Positions 1-8,520 of a stretch of DNA of 64,000 bases are shown here, one piece after another. The notes under the pieces were generated by a model that saw only the letters and a program-made list of their open reading frames with translations, did not search any database and was not told the origin of the DNA. The DNA comes from Viridibacillus sp050279675 (GTDB lineage Bacteria > Bacillota > Bacilli > Bacillales_A > Planococcaceae). How positions within the stretch are numbered: position 1 is the stretch's first letter; each line of letters starts with the position of its first letter. The position numbers and the translations under genes are program-made. The stretch is from assembly GCF_050279675.1 (NCBI RefSeq), contig NZ_JBNNUK010000005.1, positions 62,001 to 126,000 of the forward strand, written 5' to 3'.

Positions 1-104
1 AGACATCGCACTTTGTTAACGAAAAAATAAAATATATAATAGATAAAACTATCTACTATCAAATATGAATAGAAGATGGTTTTTAGTTATACATATTACG
101 TTAT

Positions 105-1076
105 TTGGCAAATATGTGTGTAAAGGATATTAACGATTTTCAAATAGATGAGGTGTTTCGCATAGAAAAGCAATTGGCAAAGAGGATGATCGCGTTAATG
201 GCTGTGTTAAACGAGGATATACAAAATATTGATTTTAATGTATCCACTCAAATAGCAGCGTATATGCAGGAAGGGCTGTTGGGTGACTTTGCAACAGCAA
301 CGTCTGGGATTGGCTATTTTTACGATAATATAAAAGAGTATGACAAGGCGGTCCAATGGTATAAATTAGCTACTGAATTAAATGTCGCAGAAGGTCAGTT
401 CTGTTTAGCTAATTACTATTATGAAGGGCTTGGCGTTTCGGAAGATATAGAGAAAGCCTTTCAACTTTATGAACGAGCAGCATTACAAGGTCATGCAGAC
501 GCAGCCAATAATCTAGCGGATATGTACTTTAATGGTGAATATGTTAAAGAAAACATGGATGAAGCGTTTAAATGGTTTACAATAGCATCGAATGCTGGTG
601 TAAAAGAAGCCCAATTTACTCTAGGCATTATGTATGAACAAGGTCTTAGTGTAAAAGAGAATATGGGACAAGCATTGATGTTATATAAAACTTCAGCAGA
701 AAATGGTTATACAGAAGCGCAATATCGGTTAGGAAATATGTATGACCAAGGCATTGGGGTAAAGGAGAATAAGGAGTTAGCTTTTCAGTGGTATAAAAAA
801 GCCGCAGAAGAAGGCAATGTAGATGCTGAATACAATGTTGGCTATATGTTTCAAAATGGAATTGGAACAACCGTAGATTACGATTTAGCACTAATATGGT
901 ATAAGTGTGCAGCAATGCAAGGTGATGCAAGTGCCAAGGTGCGTATTGGAGAAATGTACGAATTTGCTATGGGTATCCCGATGGATATAAATTGTGCGAT
1001 TGTTTGGTATGAACGTGCCATCGGTGCAGGAGATGAGTTAGCTAAAAAGCATCTCGAACGTTTAGGGAATTATTAA
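105..1076 (+). CDS. Sel1-repeat (TPR-like) protein
   Basis: A 323-residue protein built almost entirely of about 36-residue Sel1-like repeats from roughly residue 65 to the C-terminus. The recurring pattern is A-x-x-x-L-G-x-M-Y-x-x-G-x-G-V-x-x-N-x-x-x-A-x-x-W-Y-x-x-A-A, as in 'LGNMYDQGIGVKEN' and 'YNVGYMFQNGIGT'. Sel1 repeats form alpha-solenoids that mediate protein contacts. There is no signal peptide or membrane segment, so it is probably cytoplasmic. The first 60 residues carry no recognised domain. The start is uncertain: TTG at 105 and ATG at 114 are in frame, and neither has a clear ribosome binding site. The partner protein is unknown. Confidence 0.85.
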   Translation: MANMCVKDINDFQIDEVFRIEKQLAKRMIALMAVLNEDIQNIDFNVSTQIAAYMQEGLLGDFATATSGIGYFYDNIKEYDKAVQWYKLATELNVAEGQFCLANYYYEGLGVSEDIEKAFQLYERAALQGHADAANNLADMYFNGEYVKENMDEAFKWFTIASNAGVKEAQFTLGIMYEQGLSVKENMGQALMLYKTSAENGYTEAQYRLGNMYDQGIGVKENKELAFQWYKKAAEEGNVDAEYNVGYMFQNGIGTTVDYDLALIWYKCAAMQGDASAKVRIGEMYEFAMGIPMDINCAIVWYERAIGAGDELAKKHLERLGNY

Positions 1077-1085
1077 TAGTTGGTA

Positions 1086-1121
1086 AACCTGATGAGTAGA
1101 AGAGTATTCATCAGGTTTTTT
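1086..1121 (+). terminator. Intrinsic terminator after Sel1 gene
   Basis: A 10-bp perfect stem (AACCTGATGA / TCATCAGGTT) is followed by a T-run. It sits 10 bp after the Sel1-protein stop codon. Confidence 0.85.
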
Positions 1122-1201
1122 CGTTTTTGGAATGAGGAAAGGGATGTTTAGTAGGGGGGGTAGATCATCAACTTCTCTTCATTGATGATTTACCAAATAA
1201 A

Positions 1202-1246
1202 CAAAAAAAGCACATTCAATGGGATAATAATCACCTTGGATGGGCT
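1202..1246 (-). terminator. Likely terminator of KTSC gene
   Basis: Read on the minus strand, a stem (AGCCCATCCAA pairing with TTGAATGTGCT, one mismatch and one wobble) is followed by TTTTTTTGTTT. It lies 33 bp after the stop of the KTSC gene. Confidence 0.6.
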
Positions 1247-1278
1247 TTAATATTTAGAAAAATATATTATGTTTTATA

Positions 1279-1485
1279 TTAAACACGGACAAATCTATAA
1301 CGATCTTTTATATAACGTTTAAAGTAGATACCTTTTGAGTCTGCTTCCATCAATTCGTTATAAATTCTCTCAGGAACGCCGAAATATTCAAAAACACCAT
1401 CTTTAAACTCAATTCTTAAAATCATTGCACTAGGGTCGAAGCCCACATTTACTAATTTTGATGAAGTAACAGAAACCATATTCAT
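1279..1485 (-). CDS. KTSC domain protein
   Basis: A 68-residue protein that is entirely a KTSC domain. The pattern 'V-x-S-S-x-L-x-x-V-G-F-D-P-x-x-x-x-L-x-I-E-F' is followed by 'V-F-E-Y-F-G-V-P' and 'G-x-Y-F-x-R-x-I-K-D-R-Y'. The family is named for similarity to a lysyl-tRNA synthetase C-terminal region and is probably nucleic-acid binding, but no cellular role is established. A strong ribosome binding site (AGGAGGGG) lies upstream. The gene stands alone between its own terminator and a divergent GNAT gene. Confidence 0.85.
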   Translation of the reverse strand: MNMVSVTSSKLVNVGFDPSAMILRIEFKDGVFEYFGVPERIYNELMEADSKGIYFKRYIKDRYRFVRV

Positions 1486-1512
1486 AACGATCCCCTCCTA
1501 ATTTTAGTATAA

Positions 1513-1528
1513 GCGAAAGCGCTTTCAA
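1513..1528. promoter_or_regulatory. cre-like palindrome (possible CcpA site)
   Basis: The sequence GCGAAAGCGCTTTCAA contains the core GAAAGCGCTTTC and differs from the Bacillus cre consensus (WTGNAANCGNWNNCAW) at the two outer positions on this strand. It lies 28 bp upstream of the KTSC start, next to a TATACT-like -10 on the minus strand. Catabolite control is inference. Confidence 0.4.
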
Positions 1529-1665
1529 AAGATAGGGAATTGTTTTATATTGTAATATTATATTGACTTTTCCAATTCAAATAAATTACTGTTAAAGTAT
1601 GGAATACTATACATTTTTTATTAGAAACTAATGTAAAAAAATATTTACTATAGGGGGAAGGGATA

Positions 1666-2529
1666 ATGATTAGAATGGCTACAGCACTAGACATTGAGCA
1701 GCTTGCTCACTTTTTGTCGAGCTGCAATGAAACTTCAAGACGACATATTGGTTACTGTGGTCAAGATGAGAAAGAAATAAGGTCTACATTACGACAAGAA
1801 TTTTCAGACTTACCTTTTGAAAATTCTATGATCATCGCAGTTGAAAATGAACAGATTGTTGCAGCAATTGGACTTGATTTCGATGAGGATAATCAATCTG
1901 CTGAAGTATGGGGACCGTTTGTTCAAAATGAAGTAACAGAAGTACTGTTACCTGAAATGTGGATGAGGCTTTGTCAACAGCTGCCAATAGCCTTGGAAAA
2001 TCCTCAATTTTTTATCAATATTGAAAATGAAGTCGCGATAGCTTTTACAAAAAACATTGGAGCAAAAATGTCAGGGCATCATTATATATTACATAAAGAA
2101 CGTCAAAATCATAAGTTTGAAAGTACGAAAGAGATAGTTAAATTGGATTCCATTAATATCGAAGCCTTTCAAAACTTACACGACTTAGCATTTCCAAATA
2201 CGTATTATAATGCACAAATGATTTTGTCTCGTCTAAATAAGAATCAAGTTGTATTTTGCTATTGTGATAACGAAGGATTAAAGGGATATGTCTATATAGA
2301 AGCAAATGCCGAAAATGGAGAAGGTACGATTGAGTATATTGCCGTGAATGATCAGTTTCGTAAGCAAGGTATAGGAAGAAAATTGCTATTGCATGGATTA
2401 GATTTTTTATTTACATATGATTCGATTGAGGAAATCTCTTTAACTGTTCAAAAGAATGAGAGAGGTGCAATTCATTTATACCAATCAGCTGGATTCAACA
2501 TTGTACATGAACTTGTATTTATGAAGTGA
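1666..2529 (+). CDS. GNAT acetyltransferase, double-domain type
   Basis: A 287-residue protein. The C-terminal half (about residues 140-287) is a canonical GNAT domain, with the acetyl-CoA loop 'QFRKQGIGRKLLLHGL' near residue 232 and the motif-B region 'NERGAIHLYQSAGF' near 265. The N-terminal 130 residues look like a degenerate GNAT-like half lacking the Q/R-x-x-G-x-G/A loop, an arrangement seen in two-domain GNATs. The acceptor substrate cannot be told. A GGGGGAAGGG ribosome binding site precedes ATG 1666. The stop is 26 bp before the start of the hydrolase gene, so the two are probably cotranscribed. Confidence 0.85.
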   Translation: MIRMATALDIEQLAHFLSSCNETSRRHIGYCGQDEKEIRSTLRQEFSDLPFENSMIIAVENEQIVAAIGLDFDEDNQSAEVWGPFVQNEVTEVLLPEMWMRLCQQLPIALENPQFFINIENEVAIAFTKNIGAKMSGHHYILHKERQNHKFESTKEIVKLDSINIEAFQNLHDLAFPNTYYNAQMILSRLNKNQVVFCYCDNEGLKGYVYIEANAENGEGTIEYIAVNDQFRKQGIGRKLLLHGLDFLFTYDSIEEISLTVQKNERGAIHLYQSAGFNIVHELVFMK

Positions 2530-2555
2530 ATTTTCAAATAACAGGGGGCATTACT

Positions 2556-3389
2556 ATGTGGGAACAACAATTAATCGAAACATCCCGTGGAACATTTGAA
2601 GTTTTTGTAAAGGGAAGTGGCTCTCCACTTTGTGTAACACATTTATATAGTGAATTTAACAGTAATGGCAACACAGTAGCGAACCCTTTTACTGAGTATC
2701 ATACTGTATATTTAGTGAATCTAAGAGGGGCAGGACAATCTGCACCATCTCTCACAGAGCATGATTTAAACATGAGAGAATCAGTGAAGGACTTAGAGGC
2801 CATTCGAGAAGCGCTACATCATGAAAAATGGGCTTTTGCAGGGCATTCAACAGGAGGCATGTTAGCGCTAGTATATGCTATTTTAGCAGGGAAATCTTTA
2901 ACGAAAGTCATCGCGGGAGGAGCAGCAGCGTCTAGCGAATATATGCGACATAAAGGTAGCATTTACTGCAAAGACAATAAACATAATGAACGTATTAGAG
3001 ATATTATGCAACAATTAAATGATCCACAAAAGCCATTGGAAGAGCGTCGAAAGTTAAATCGCGAGTGGACTGAGATGTCTATCTATCATAAAGACCGCTA
3101 TGATGAATACTTTAACCGTCCAAATAGCGGGAAAGTAGTAAGTGATCGTCTAAACTACTATTCGTATGTTGAATTAAAGAACTATGATTTGAGAACACAG
3201 CTACCAGAAATCACTGTTCCGACATACATATACTGCGGATTATATGATACACAATGCCCTTATGATTTTTCACGAGAAATGGCGGAGCTAATACCAAATG
3301 CGCAACTGTTTACGTTCGTTGAAAGCAACCATTATCCATTCGTTGAGGAAGAGGAGAAGTTTGCTGAATTTGTTAAGGCTACACTTTAA
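2556..3389 (+). CDS. Alpha/beta hydrolase
   Basis: About 277 residues with the alpha/beta-hydrolase fold. The visible features are the oxyanion region 'LVNLRGAGQS', the nucleophile elbow G-H-S-T-G-G (Ser within 'FAGHSTGGML'), the acid region 'YIYCGLYDTQCP' and the C-terminal catalytic His in 'ESNHYPFVEE'. This is the proline-iminopeptidase/haloperoxidase-like subgroup; the substrate is unknown. I chose ATG 2556 because AGGGGGC lies 7 bases upstream. An in-frame GTG at 2526 would overlap the GNAT stop and bury that ribosome binding site. It is probably cotranscribed with the upstream GNAT. Confidence 0.85.
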   Translation: MWEQQLIETSRGTFEVFVKGSGSPLCVTHLYSEFNSNGNTVANPFTEYHTVYLVNLRGAGQSAPSLTEHDLNMRESVKDLEAIREALHHEKWAFAGHSTGGMLALVYAILAGKSLTKVIAGGAAASSEYMRHKGSIYCKDNKHNERIRDIMQQLNDPQKPLEERRKLNREWTEMSIYHKDRYDEYFNRPNSGKVVSDRLNYYSYVELKNYDLRTQLPEITVPTYIYCGLYDTQCPYDFSREMAELIPNAQLFTFVESNHYPFVEEEEKFAEFVKATL

Positions 3390-3399
3390 ATTTATAAGA

Positions 3400-3444
3400 A
3401 AGCTTCTGCTGGAGTTTAGAATTGACTTTCTCCAGCAGAAGCTT
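3400..3444. terminator. Bidirectional terminator
   Basis: A 15-bp perfect stem (AAGCTTCTGCTGGAG / CTCCAGCAGAAGCTT) lies between the convergent hydrolase and phosphotransferase genes, with T-rich flanks in both directions. Confidence 0.85.
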
Positions 3445-3445
3445 T

Positions 3446-4318
3446 CTATATTTCAGCAAAAGAGAGATTATACTTATTAAACATAGTGAGGAAGTAAAGT
3501 GCTGTATCAAAATCTTTTTGCTTAAAAGCAGTAAGCGCGCCTCGAATAAACCACAATGATATAAAGTCTTTTAATAAAGAGAGATTAATAGATTCAATTT
3601 TTGAATAACATGAGATAAAACGATAGATATAGTGTTTAATTTCATTAATAGTATAGTGTGTTGGTGCATTTGATGTGAGGATTGCTGCTAAATCAAAATA
3701 GGGATGCCCGATTCTAGCTTCACCAAAATCGATAATAAATAATTCATTGTTAAAAAGAGTATTCCAAATACCTAAATCGGCGTGAATCCATTGCTTTTCA
3801 ATAGAAGTTCTATTCACTATTTTCGTTATGTTCTTTTCCATTTCTAACACTGGAGGGAAGCGTTTATCTAGACTCCAACTTTCTTTAATAGCTTCCCAAG
3901 TAATTAAAGTGTTAAAGCGATTAGTTCTCACATGATTGCTCTCAAAGGAGCGCAAAGCTTTTCGCAGTTCAAAGAAAACGTTAATCCATTCTTCCATCTG
4001 TACATCACATTTAATAGGAGGAATGTATGATTGCAAATGGAAAATCTGTTCTTCGATTTGAATATACGAACTACCTTCATAGGTAGGATGAATTACAGGT
4101 ACTATTTCTCTAGAACAATTTGCATTCAAATGCTGATGTAATAAAAATTCAAAATCCGCTTCTGAATTGCTCTTTAGAGAACGCAAAATAAAACAATCAG
4201 AAAGAGTATTAATTTTAAAAGTCAGGGATGTTTGTCCCTGATACATTTGTTCAAAGGATTCGATTTTATCTAAAGTGTATTGATATTCAATCTCTTGTAA
4301 ATGTTCATATAAATGCAT
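3446..4318 (-). CDS. Phosphotransferase, APH/choline-kinase-like
   Basis: A 290-residue protein of the aminoglycoside-phosphotransferase (APH/CotS/choline kinase) superfamily. The catalytic loop 'WIHADLGIWNTLF' (H-x-D-x-x-x-x-N) is near residue 177, and the metal-binding 'IIDFGEARIGHPYFDLA' is near 195-211. The N-terminal ATP-binding lobe covers about residues 20-90. It probably phosphorylates a small hydroxylated molecule. Resistance to an aminoglycoside cannot be claimed, because many such proteins are spore-coat or housekeeping kinases. It is monocistronic between two terminators. Confidence 0.8.
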   Translation of the reverse strand: MHLYEHLQEIEYQYTLDKIESFEQMYQGQTSLTFKINTLSDCFILRSLKSNSEADFEFLLHQHLNANCSREIVPVIHPTYEGSSYIQIEEQIFHLQSYIPPIKCDVQMEEWINVFFELRKALRSFESNHVRTNRFNTLITWEAIKESWSLDKRFPPVLEMEKNITKIVNRTSIEKQWIHADLGIWNTLFNNELFIIDFGEARIGHPYFDLAAILTSNAPTHYTINEIKHYIYRFISCYSKIESINLSLLKDFISLWFIRGALTAFKQKDFDTALYFLTMFNKYNLSFAEI

Positions 4319-4403
4319 ATACGACCTCGGATTTTTTTTACATTAATGTATATTATAATTGATTATTAGCTAAATATCTTAGGGATTTATGTAAATTACT
4401 AAT

Positions 4404-4433
4404 AAAAAAACCAGGCGTATAAAGAGCGCCTGG
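4404..4433 (-). terminator. Terminator of MBL-DUF3006 operon
   Basis: The stem CCAGGCG / CGCCTGG is followed on the minus strand by seven T residues. It lies just after the DUF3006 stop. Confidence 0.85.
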
Positions 4434-4443
4434 TAAACCTGTA

Positions 4444-4662
4444 TTAATCTTCAAATAAATCATCCATTAATTCATGGATTTCCTTATCTCGTGTATGTCT
4501 AGCTGCAGGGTCAATTGTGACTTTTCCTTGGTGAAAGATTAATACATCACCAGGTTGTGCACCATTTGGTAATTCAGTGATGGCGATATCCTGCATACCT
4601 TCTTCAAACTCTATGACGGCTATTTGGTTTTCGAAACGATCAATTATCCCAGTTTTCATCAT
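4444..4662 (-). CDS. DUF3006 family small protein
   Basis: A 72-residue acidic protein with the DUF3006 pattern 'G-I-I-D-R-F-E-x-x-x-A-V-I-E-F-E-E-G', a central 'P-x-G-A-Q-P-G-D-V-L' and a D/E-rich tail. It overlaps the stop of the upstream metallo-beta-lactamase-fold gene by 4 bp (ATGA arrangement), implying translational coupling. DUF3006 genes are recurrent partners of ComEC-like MBL proteins in Bacillales, which is family knowledge. The function is unknown; a role with the nuclease-like partner is inference. Confidence 0.85.
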   Translation of the reverse strand: MMKTGIIDRFENQIAVIEFEEGMQDIAITELPNGAQPGDVLIFHQGKVTIDPAARHTRDKEIHELMDDLFED

Positions 4663-5537
4663 TGATTTTCCTTTACAGATATTTCTGAACCTGTTGATTT
4701 GAATACTATATTGCCCTGTTTATCAGTTCTATATACTTTTGCGCCCACTTTTTTTAGTCGATTTAATGTAACAGCAGTAGGGTGACCATAGCCATTTGTA
4801 GCACTTACACTAATGGCAGCATATGTTGGTTTCGCTTTTGCTAAAAATGCATCAGATGTCGCTTCCTCAGCTCCGTGATGACTTACTTTTAGAACGTCTA
4901 CTTGTGGTATTAAATTACTTGCTAGCATGTCATCCTCAGCAGGGAATTCAGCATCACCTGTGAATAGGAATTTATTATTACCATTCTGTAAAAGTAAAAC
5001 AGCACTCCAGTCATTTAAATCACTTTGACTATATGTAGTAACAGGTGCAATGAATTTTAATGATAAATTTTCTTCTGTCGTGGGTATTTCCACTCCTGTT
5101 TTAGCTTGGGTAATTTTCAAACCTTGGTTCTTCACAGCAGCTAAGAAATTCTTATAAGCAATTGTTGTATGACTTACCTTTGGTGCGTATACTTTCTTAA
5201 CTTTTATAGAATCTATAACTTCAGCAAGGCCGCCAATGTGGTCAGCATCCGGGTGAGTAGAAACAACAGCATCTAATGTTTTTACATTGTTCTTTTGTAA
5301 GTAAGCAACGACTTCATCACCTGCCCCTTTATTACCAGCATCAATTAAGACATTTTCATTTTTGGACTGTATTAAAATAGAATCCCCTTGGCCAATGTCA
5401 ATTATATGTACTAAGACATCGGATGCTTTACCAGTAAAAGGCTGGTCTGTTGATTTATTTAAATCATTTGAGTCCGTAAGCTCAAAAATTAATCCAATGG
5501 CAATTAATAAAACTATAAATATACTTGTTTTTTTCAT
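4659..5537 (-). CDS. Secreted metallo-beta-lactamase-fold protein, ComEC/Rec2-like
   Basis: A 292-residue protein. Residues 1-22 form an N-terminal signal or anchor segment (MKKTS followed by a hydrophobic stretch). The MBL domain follows: 'VHIIDIGQGDSILIQ', the metal motif 'STHPDADHIGG' (T-H-x-D-x-D-H), 'FLFTGDAE' and 'VSHHGAEEA', then 'YGHPT'. This is the layout of the soluble MBL domain of ComEC-type proteins. There are no channel membrane helices, so it is not the competence pore itself. It is probably an exported or membrane-anchored phosphodiesterase/nuclease. It is the first gene of a two-gene operon with DUF3006. Confidence 0.85.
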   Translation of the reverse strand: MKKTSIFIVLLIAIGLIFELTDSNDLNKSTDQPFTGKASDVLVHIIDIGQGDSILIQSKNENVLIDAGNKGAGDEVVAYLQKNNVKTLDAVVSTHPDADHIGGLAEVIDSIKVKKVYAPKVSHTTIAYKNFLAAVKNQGLKITQAKTGVEIPTTEENLSLKFIAPVTTYSQSDLNDWSAVLLLQNGNNKFLFTGDAEFPAEDDMLASNLIPQVDVLKVSHHGAEEATSDAFLAKAKPTYAAISVSATNGYGHPTAVTLNRLKKVGAKVYRTDKQGNIVFKSTGSEISVKENQ

Positions 5538-5639
5538 ATAAAAACCTCCATTTACCCCTTTAACATTGTTAGTACCTGATTTGTAGGGAGGTAAGAATTA
5601 TTTGATAAAAGACTATTTTAAAAATAATTATTAATAATT

Positions 5640-5665
5640 TGAAACAAATGTAAATGTCAAACGAC
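5640..5665 (+). promoter_or_regulatory. ECF-type promoter (TGAAAC-N16-CGAC)
   Basis: TGAAAC at 5640-5645 and CGAC at 5662-5665 are separated by exactly 16 bp. This matches promoters read by Bacillus ECF factors of the sigma-X/M/W group (known: TGAAAC-N16/17-CGWC-like). It lies 30 bp before the sigma-factor start, suggesting autoregulation. Confidence 0.65.
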
Positions 5666-5694
5666 TTATTAGTATGTAAAGAAAAAGAGGTGAT

Positions 5695-6225
5695 GTGTTG
5701 AGCAAATTTCAAGTCAATATAGAAGAACTATATGATGATTATTACCATGATGTATATCATTTCGCATTGTATTATACGAACAATAAACAAGAAGCAGAAG
5801 ACATCACACAAGAAACGTTTTTAAAGGTTATGCAAAATATACATAGATTAAAAGATTTTAAAAAAAGAAAGACATGGATTTTATCTATTGCTCGAAATAC
5901 AGCAGTAGATATTCATAGAAAGTATAAATTGAGGCAATTAATCCCCTCCATGATGAGCTTAAGTTTTAAAACGAGTGAAAATAATACAGAGCAACAGCTA
6001 CTTTTACAGGAAGAATGGGAATCCTTGCAAGAAGCATTGCTTACTTTAAAACCACATTACCGTAGCGTGATCATATTAAAAGGGTTGAAGGAGTTATCGA
6101 TTAAGGAAATAGCAGAAATTTTTAATTGTACAGAATTGAAAGTGAGAGTCGATTACCACAGGGCAATTACTCAGTTGAAGAAACAAGTAGTAAAGGGAGG
6201 GGGAGTGATGCATTATGCAAAATGA
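5695..6225 (+). CDS. ECF sigma-70 family RNA polymerase sigma factor
   Basis: A 176-residue protein with only sigma regions 2 and 4, as in ECF factors. Region 2 covers about residues 10-78, including 'QEAEDITQETFLKVMQNI' and 'RKTWILSIARNTAVDIHRK'. Region 4 covers about residues 108-162, including 'YRSVIILKGLKELSIKEIAEIFNC' and the recognition helix 'LKVRVDYHRAITQLKK'. Start codons GTG 5695 and TTG 5698 follow an AAAGAGG ribosome binding site. An ECF promoter lies directly upstream. The gene overlaps the anti-sigma gene by 11 bp. It most resembles the cell-envelope-stress ECF class, but the signal is unknown. Confidence 0.92.
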   Translation: MLSKFQVNIEELYDDYYHDVYHFALYYTNNKQEAEDITQETFLKVMQNIHRLKDFKKRKTWILSIARNTAVDIHRKYKLRQLIPSMMSLSFKTSENNTEQQLLLQEEWESLQEALLTLKPHYRSVIILKGLKELSIKEIAEIFNCTELKVRVDYHRAITQLKKQVVKGGGVMHYAK

Positions 6226-6931
6226 TAATTGGTTGAATAAACTAAAGGAACGACCAGATTTAGCACCTGATCCAAAATTCATCCAATCATTGCGCAATAG
6301 AGTAATTGCTCATAAAAAAACTTCTAAGAAAAACACATACTTACCTATTTTTGTGATGACCTCAGTAATAAGTATTCTAGCAATTTTAATAATACTAACA
6401 CTACCAACTGCGGAAGAACGACAAACACTCATTTATCAAACCGCTGGGGAAAGTTGTGCAAACAAAGAAGAGAGTAAAATTGTGGGGAGTTGGGAGGTCA
6501 TCGGGAAAGAGGAGAGAGCCCTCTACAGAGTATCTGATCAACATAAAAATAAGATCGTAAAACATAGACCAATGACATTCAGTGAAGTAAATGAACTTCT
6601 TTATGATGAAAAAAATCAATATGGAGTGGAAGATTTCGCAGGCTATAATATAGGCGATACAATTACAATTCGTGATGTAGTAAGAGATATCACCTATGAC
6701 GACGACCAGGATATATCTAAAGTGAAATTTAATACTCATCAAAATGCTTATACTTTGTTGGTATTTAAAGGAGATGTACGAAGTCGTATAGAAGTTAATG
6801 GCAGAGTTATATTTTATTTCAAAGTTGTGCCACTTATAGACTGTTTCGAGTATGAAACACTTGAAATAGTAAGGAAATGGGAAGAGGGTGTGTATCCTAC
6901 AATCGAAGATTATCTAAATAAATTGAAGTGA
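6215..6931 (+). CDS. Anti-sigma factor-like membrane protein
   Basis: A 238-residue protein. The cytoplasmic N-terminus carries 'W-L-N-K-L-K-E-R-P-D-L-A-P-D-P-K-F-x-x-x-L-R', a pattern common in anti-sigma proteins encoded next to Bacillus ECF sigmas. One transmembrane helix lies at about residues 44-64 and a 170-residue extracytoplasmic domain follows. It overlaps the sigma gene by 11 bp. The role (sequestering the sigma factor until an envelope signal) is inferred from position and topology. The outer domain is not a recognised sensor family. Confidence 0.8.
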   Translation: MQNDNWLNKLKERPDLAPDPKFIQSLRNRVIAHKKTSKKNTYLPIFVMTSVISILAILIILTLPTAEERQTLIYQTAGESCANKEESKIVGSWEVIGKEERALYRVSDQHKNKIVKHRPMTFSEVNELLYDEKNQYGVEDFAGYNIGDTITIRDVVRDITYDDDQDISKVKFNTHQNAYTLLVFKGDVRSRIEVNGRVIFYFKVVPLIDCFEYETLEIVRKWEEGVYPTIEDYLNKLK

Positions 6932-6945
6932 GAGGTGTATCTAAA

Positions 6946-7518
6946 ATGCATTATAAGAGGTATGAAACACGTCATATTTTCATGGTACTAGCCAGTTGTA
7001 CTTTATTAATTTCACCTTTATTTGTATTGCTCGCACCATTAGGGGTTGCAGAAACAATCTATTATCAATATGGTGTTCGCCTCGTGTATGCACCGTCTAT
7101 CAATTATTGGGTGTACGGAGCGGGATGGTTTTTAATCATTTTGGGCTTTTCCATATTATTTTTATTAAAAGTAAATAAAACCTCAATCGTGCTTGCCTTC
7201 GTTTGTTTGATTGGTAGCGGTGTTCTTTTTTACGGTGCATCAAAGTCTTTTGTCAAAATAACTGATGATACAATTACGTATCGAGGAGTTTTTGCAAAAG
7301 AGGAAAGTAAATATGAATGGATTGAAGTAAGTAAGGTAAATTATTATAGAATGAGCGAAATGGATCCAGAAGCTTCATATTATGAATTTCAATTTAAAGA
7401 CGGAGAGATGCTTACATTAAAAGAGAATGGAAAAGTAAGTGAGGTTAAAGGTTTGATAGAATATAGCGTCATAAATTCAGATGGAGAATTTAAAGTGATT
7501 GAAAAAGAAGAAGAGTAA
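6946..7518 (+). CDS. Membrane protein, third gene of sigma operon
   Basis: About 190 residues. Three hydrophobic helices lie at roughly residues 12-34, 53-75 and 80-97, followed by a C-terminal soluble segment of about 90 residues containing 'ITYRGVFAKEESKYEWIEVSKVNYY', reminiscent of a PH-like membrane-protein tail. ATG 6946 is preferred because GAGAGGTG lies about 9 bases upstream; an in-frame GTG at 6928 overlaps the anti-sigma stop. It is probably cotranscribed with the sigma/anti-sigma genes and may be a third regulatory component or an effector. I do not recognise the family. Confidence 0.7.
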   Translation: MHYKRYETRHIFMVLASCTLLISPLFVLLAPLGVAETIYYQYGVRLVYAPSINYWVYGAGWFLIILGFSILFLLKVNKTSIVLAFVCLIGSGVLFYGASKSFVKITDDTITYRGVFAKEESKYEWIEVSKVNYYRMSEMDPEASYYEFQFKDGEMLTLKENGKVSEVKGLIEYSVINSDGEFKVIEKEEE

Positions 7519-7524
7519 TACACA

Positions 7525-7563
7525 AAAACCAGCTCTGAGAATAATTTCTCGTTAGCTGGTTTT
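7525..7563. terminator. Bidirectional terminator
   Basis: The stem AAAACCAGCT / AGCTGGTTTT has an inner GAGA/TCTC pairing. It lies between the sigma operon and the convergent heme O synthase gene. Confidence 0.85.
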
Positions 7564-7575
7564 GTTGTGTAGGTT

Positions 7576-8520
7576 TTAGAGATTAAAGAAAATCCCTATT
7601 AGAGAGTATATGATAATAGTCGAGAATAAAATAGTCATATGGTAAAGAGAAAAAATAAACATTGATTTTGCCCATTTCTCAGGGTTCTCTTTTTTAGTCC
7701 CTGAGATGCTAATTAGAAGCCACCAAATACTTAAAATAAGCGCTACTAACATAAGGCCAATACTTAAAGTACCAAGTGAAAGGCTAACCACTATTAATAA
7801 AACTAAATAGATATTTGTTTGAATATACGTACGGTGCATCCCTTTTACGACAGGAAGCATTGGTACGTTTGCTGCTTGATAATCATCATGCTTACGAATG
7901 GCGATTGCATAGAAGTGAGGCATTTGCCATAACACAGTTAATACAAATAACCCGATAATAGCAGGATGCGTAATATCTTGAGATATTGCTGCCCAACCAA
8001 TTAGAGGAGGCATTGCGCCGGATATACTTCCGATTTCTGTATTATATATAGTTCTGCGTTTGCTCCACATTGTATAAGGAACCACATAAATAAATAAACC
8101 AATGAATCCCATAAGTGCCGCCATTGGTGTTGCATAAGCAAGTGCACCTAATCCAATAATGGTCATCGCAATAGCTAAAATAAAGACCGTTTTAGCATTG
8201 ATAGCACCTGTTACAGTTGGTCTATTTTTTGTTCTTTGCATGACAGCATCGATATCACGATCATATAAATTATTAAATGCACCGGCTGCACCAATAACTA
8301 ATGCAGAACCAAAGAGCGCGCATATAATCTCTAGAGTTTTGTCAAACGGGCTTATTTGATTTTTATATAAAGCTAATGTTAATCCTGCAATCATAGGGAT
8401 CAAATTTGATTTGATAATTCCAGTTTTAACCGTTTGGGCTAATATTTTTGATAGAGGTTGCTTCGGCATCGTTTCGGACGATGATTCTACACTCTGATCA
8501 ACTTTTACATCACTTTGCAT
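7576..8520 (-). CDS. ctaB: Protoheme IX farnesyltransferase (heme O synthase)
   Basis: A 314-residue UbiA-family prenyltransferase. It transfers a farnesyl group to protoheme IX to make heme O, the precursor of heme A for cytochrome oxidases, in the membrane. The first Asp-rich motif is 'N-N-L-Y-D-R-D-I-D-A-V-M-x-R-T-x-x-R-P' near residues 82-100. 'WSKRRTIYNTEIGSISGAMPPLIGW' and 'RKHDDYQAANVPMLPVV' carry further conserved residues. Eight to nine membrane helices are visible. No cta oxidase genes adjoin it, so it may be the stand-alone paralogue called ctaO in B. subtilis. The start is well placed with GAAAGAGG upstream. Confidence 0.93.
   Translation of the reverse strand: MQSDVKVDQSVESSSETMPKQPLSKILAQTVKTGIIKSNLIPMIAGLTLALYKNQISPFDKTLEIICALFGSALVIGAAGAFNNLYDRDIDAVMQRTKNRPTVTGAINAKTVFILAIAMTIIGLGALAYATPMAALMGFIGLFIYVVPYTMWSKRRTIYNTEIGSISGAMPPLIGWAAISQDITHPAIIGLFVLTVLWQMPHFYAIAIRKHDDYQAANVPMLPVVKGMHRTYIQTNIYLVLLIVVSLSLGTLSIGLMLVALILSIWWLLISISGTKKENPEKWAKSMFIFSLYHMTILFSTIIIYSLIGIFFNL

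Noticed and set aside
3298..3480. Plus-strand frame of 60 codons at the hydrolase 3' end
   Set aside because: It overlaps the hydrolase coding sequence in another frame and runs through the terminator hairpin. No ribosome binding site.
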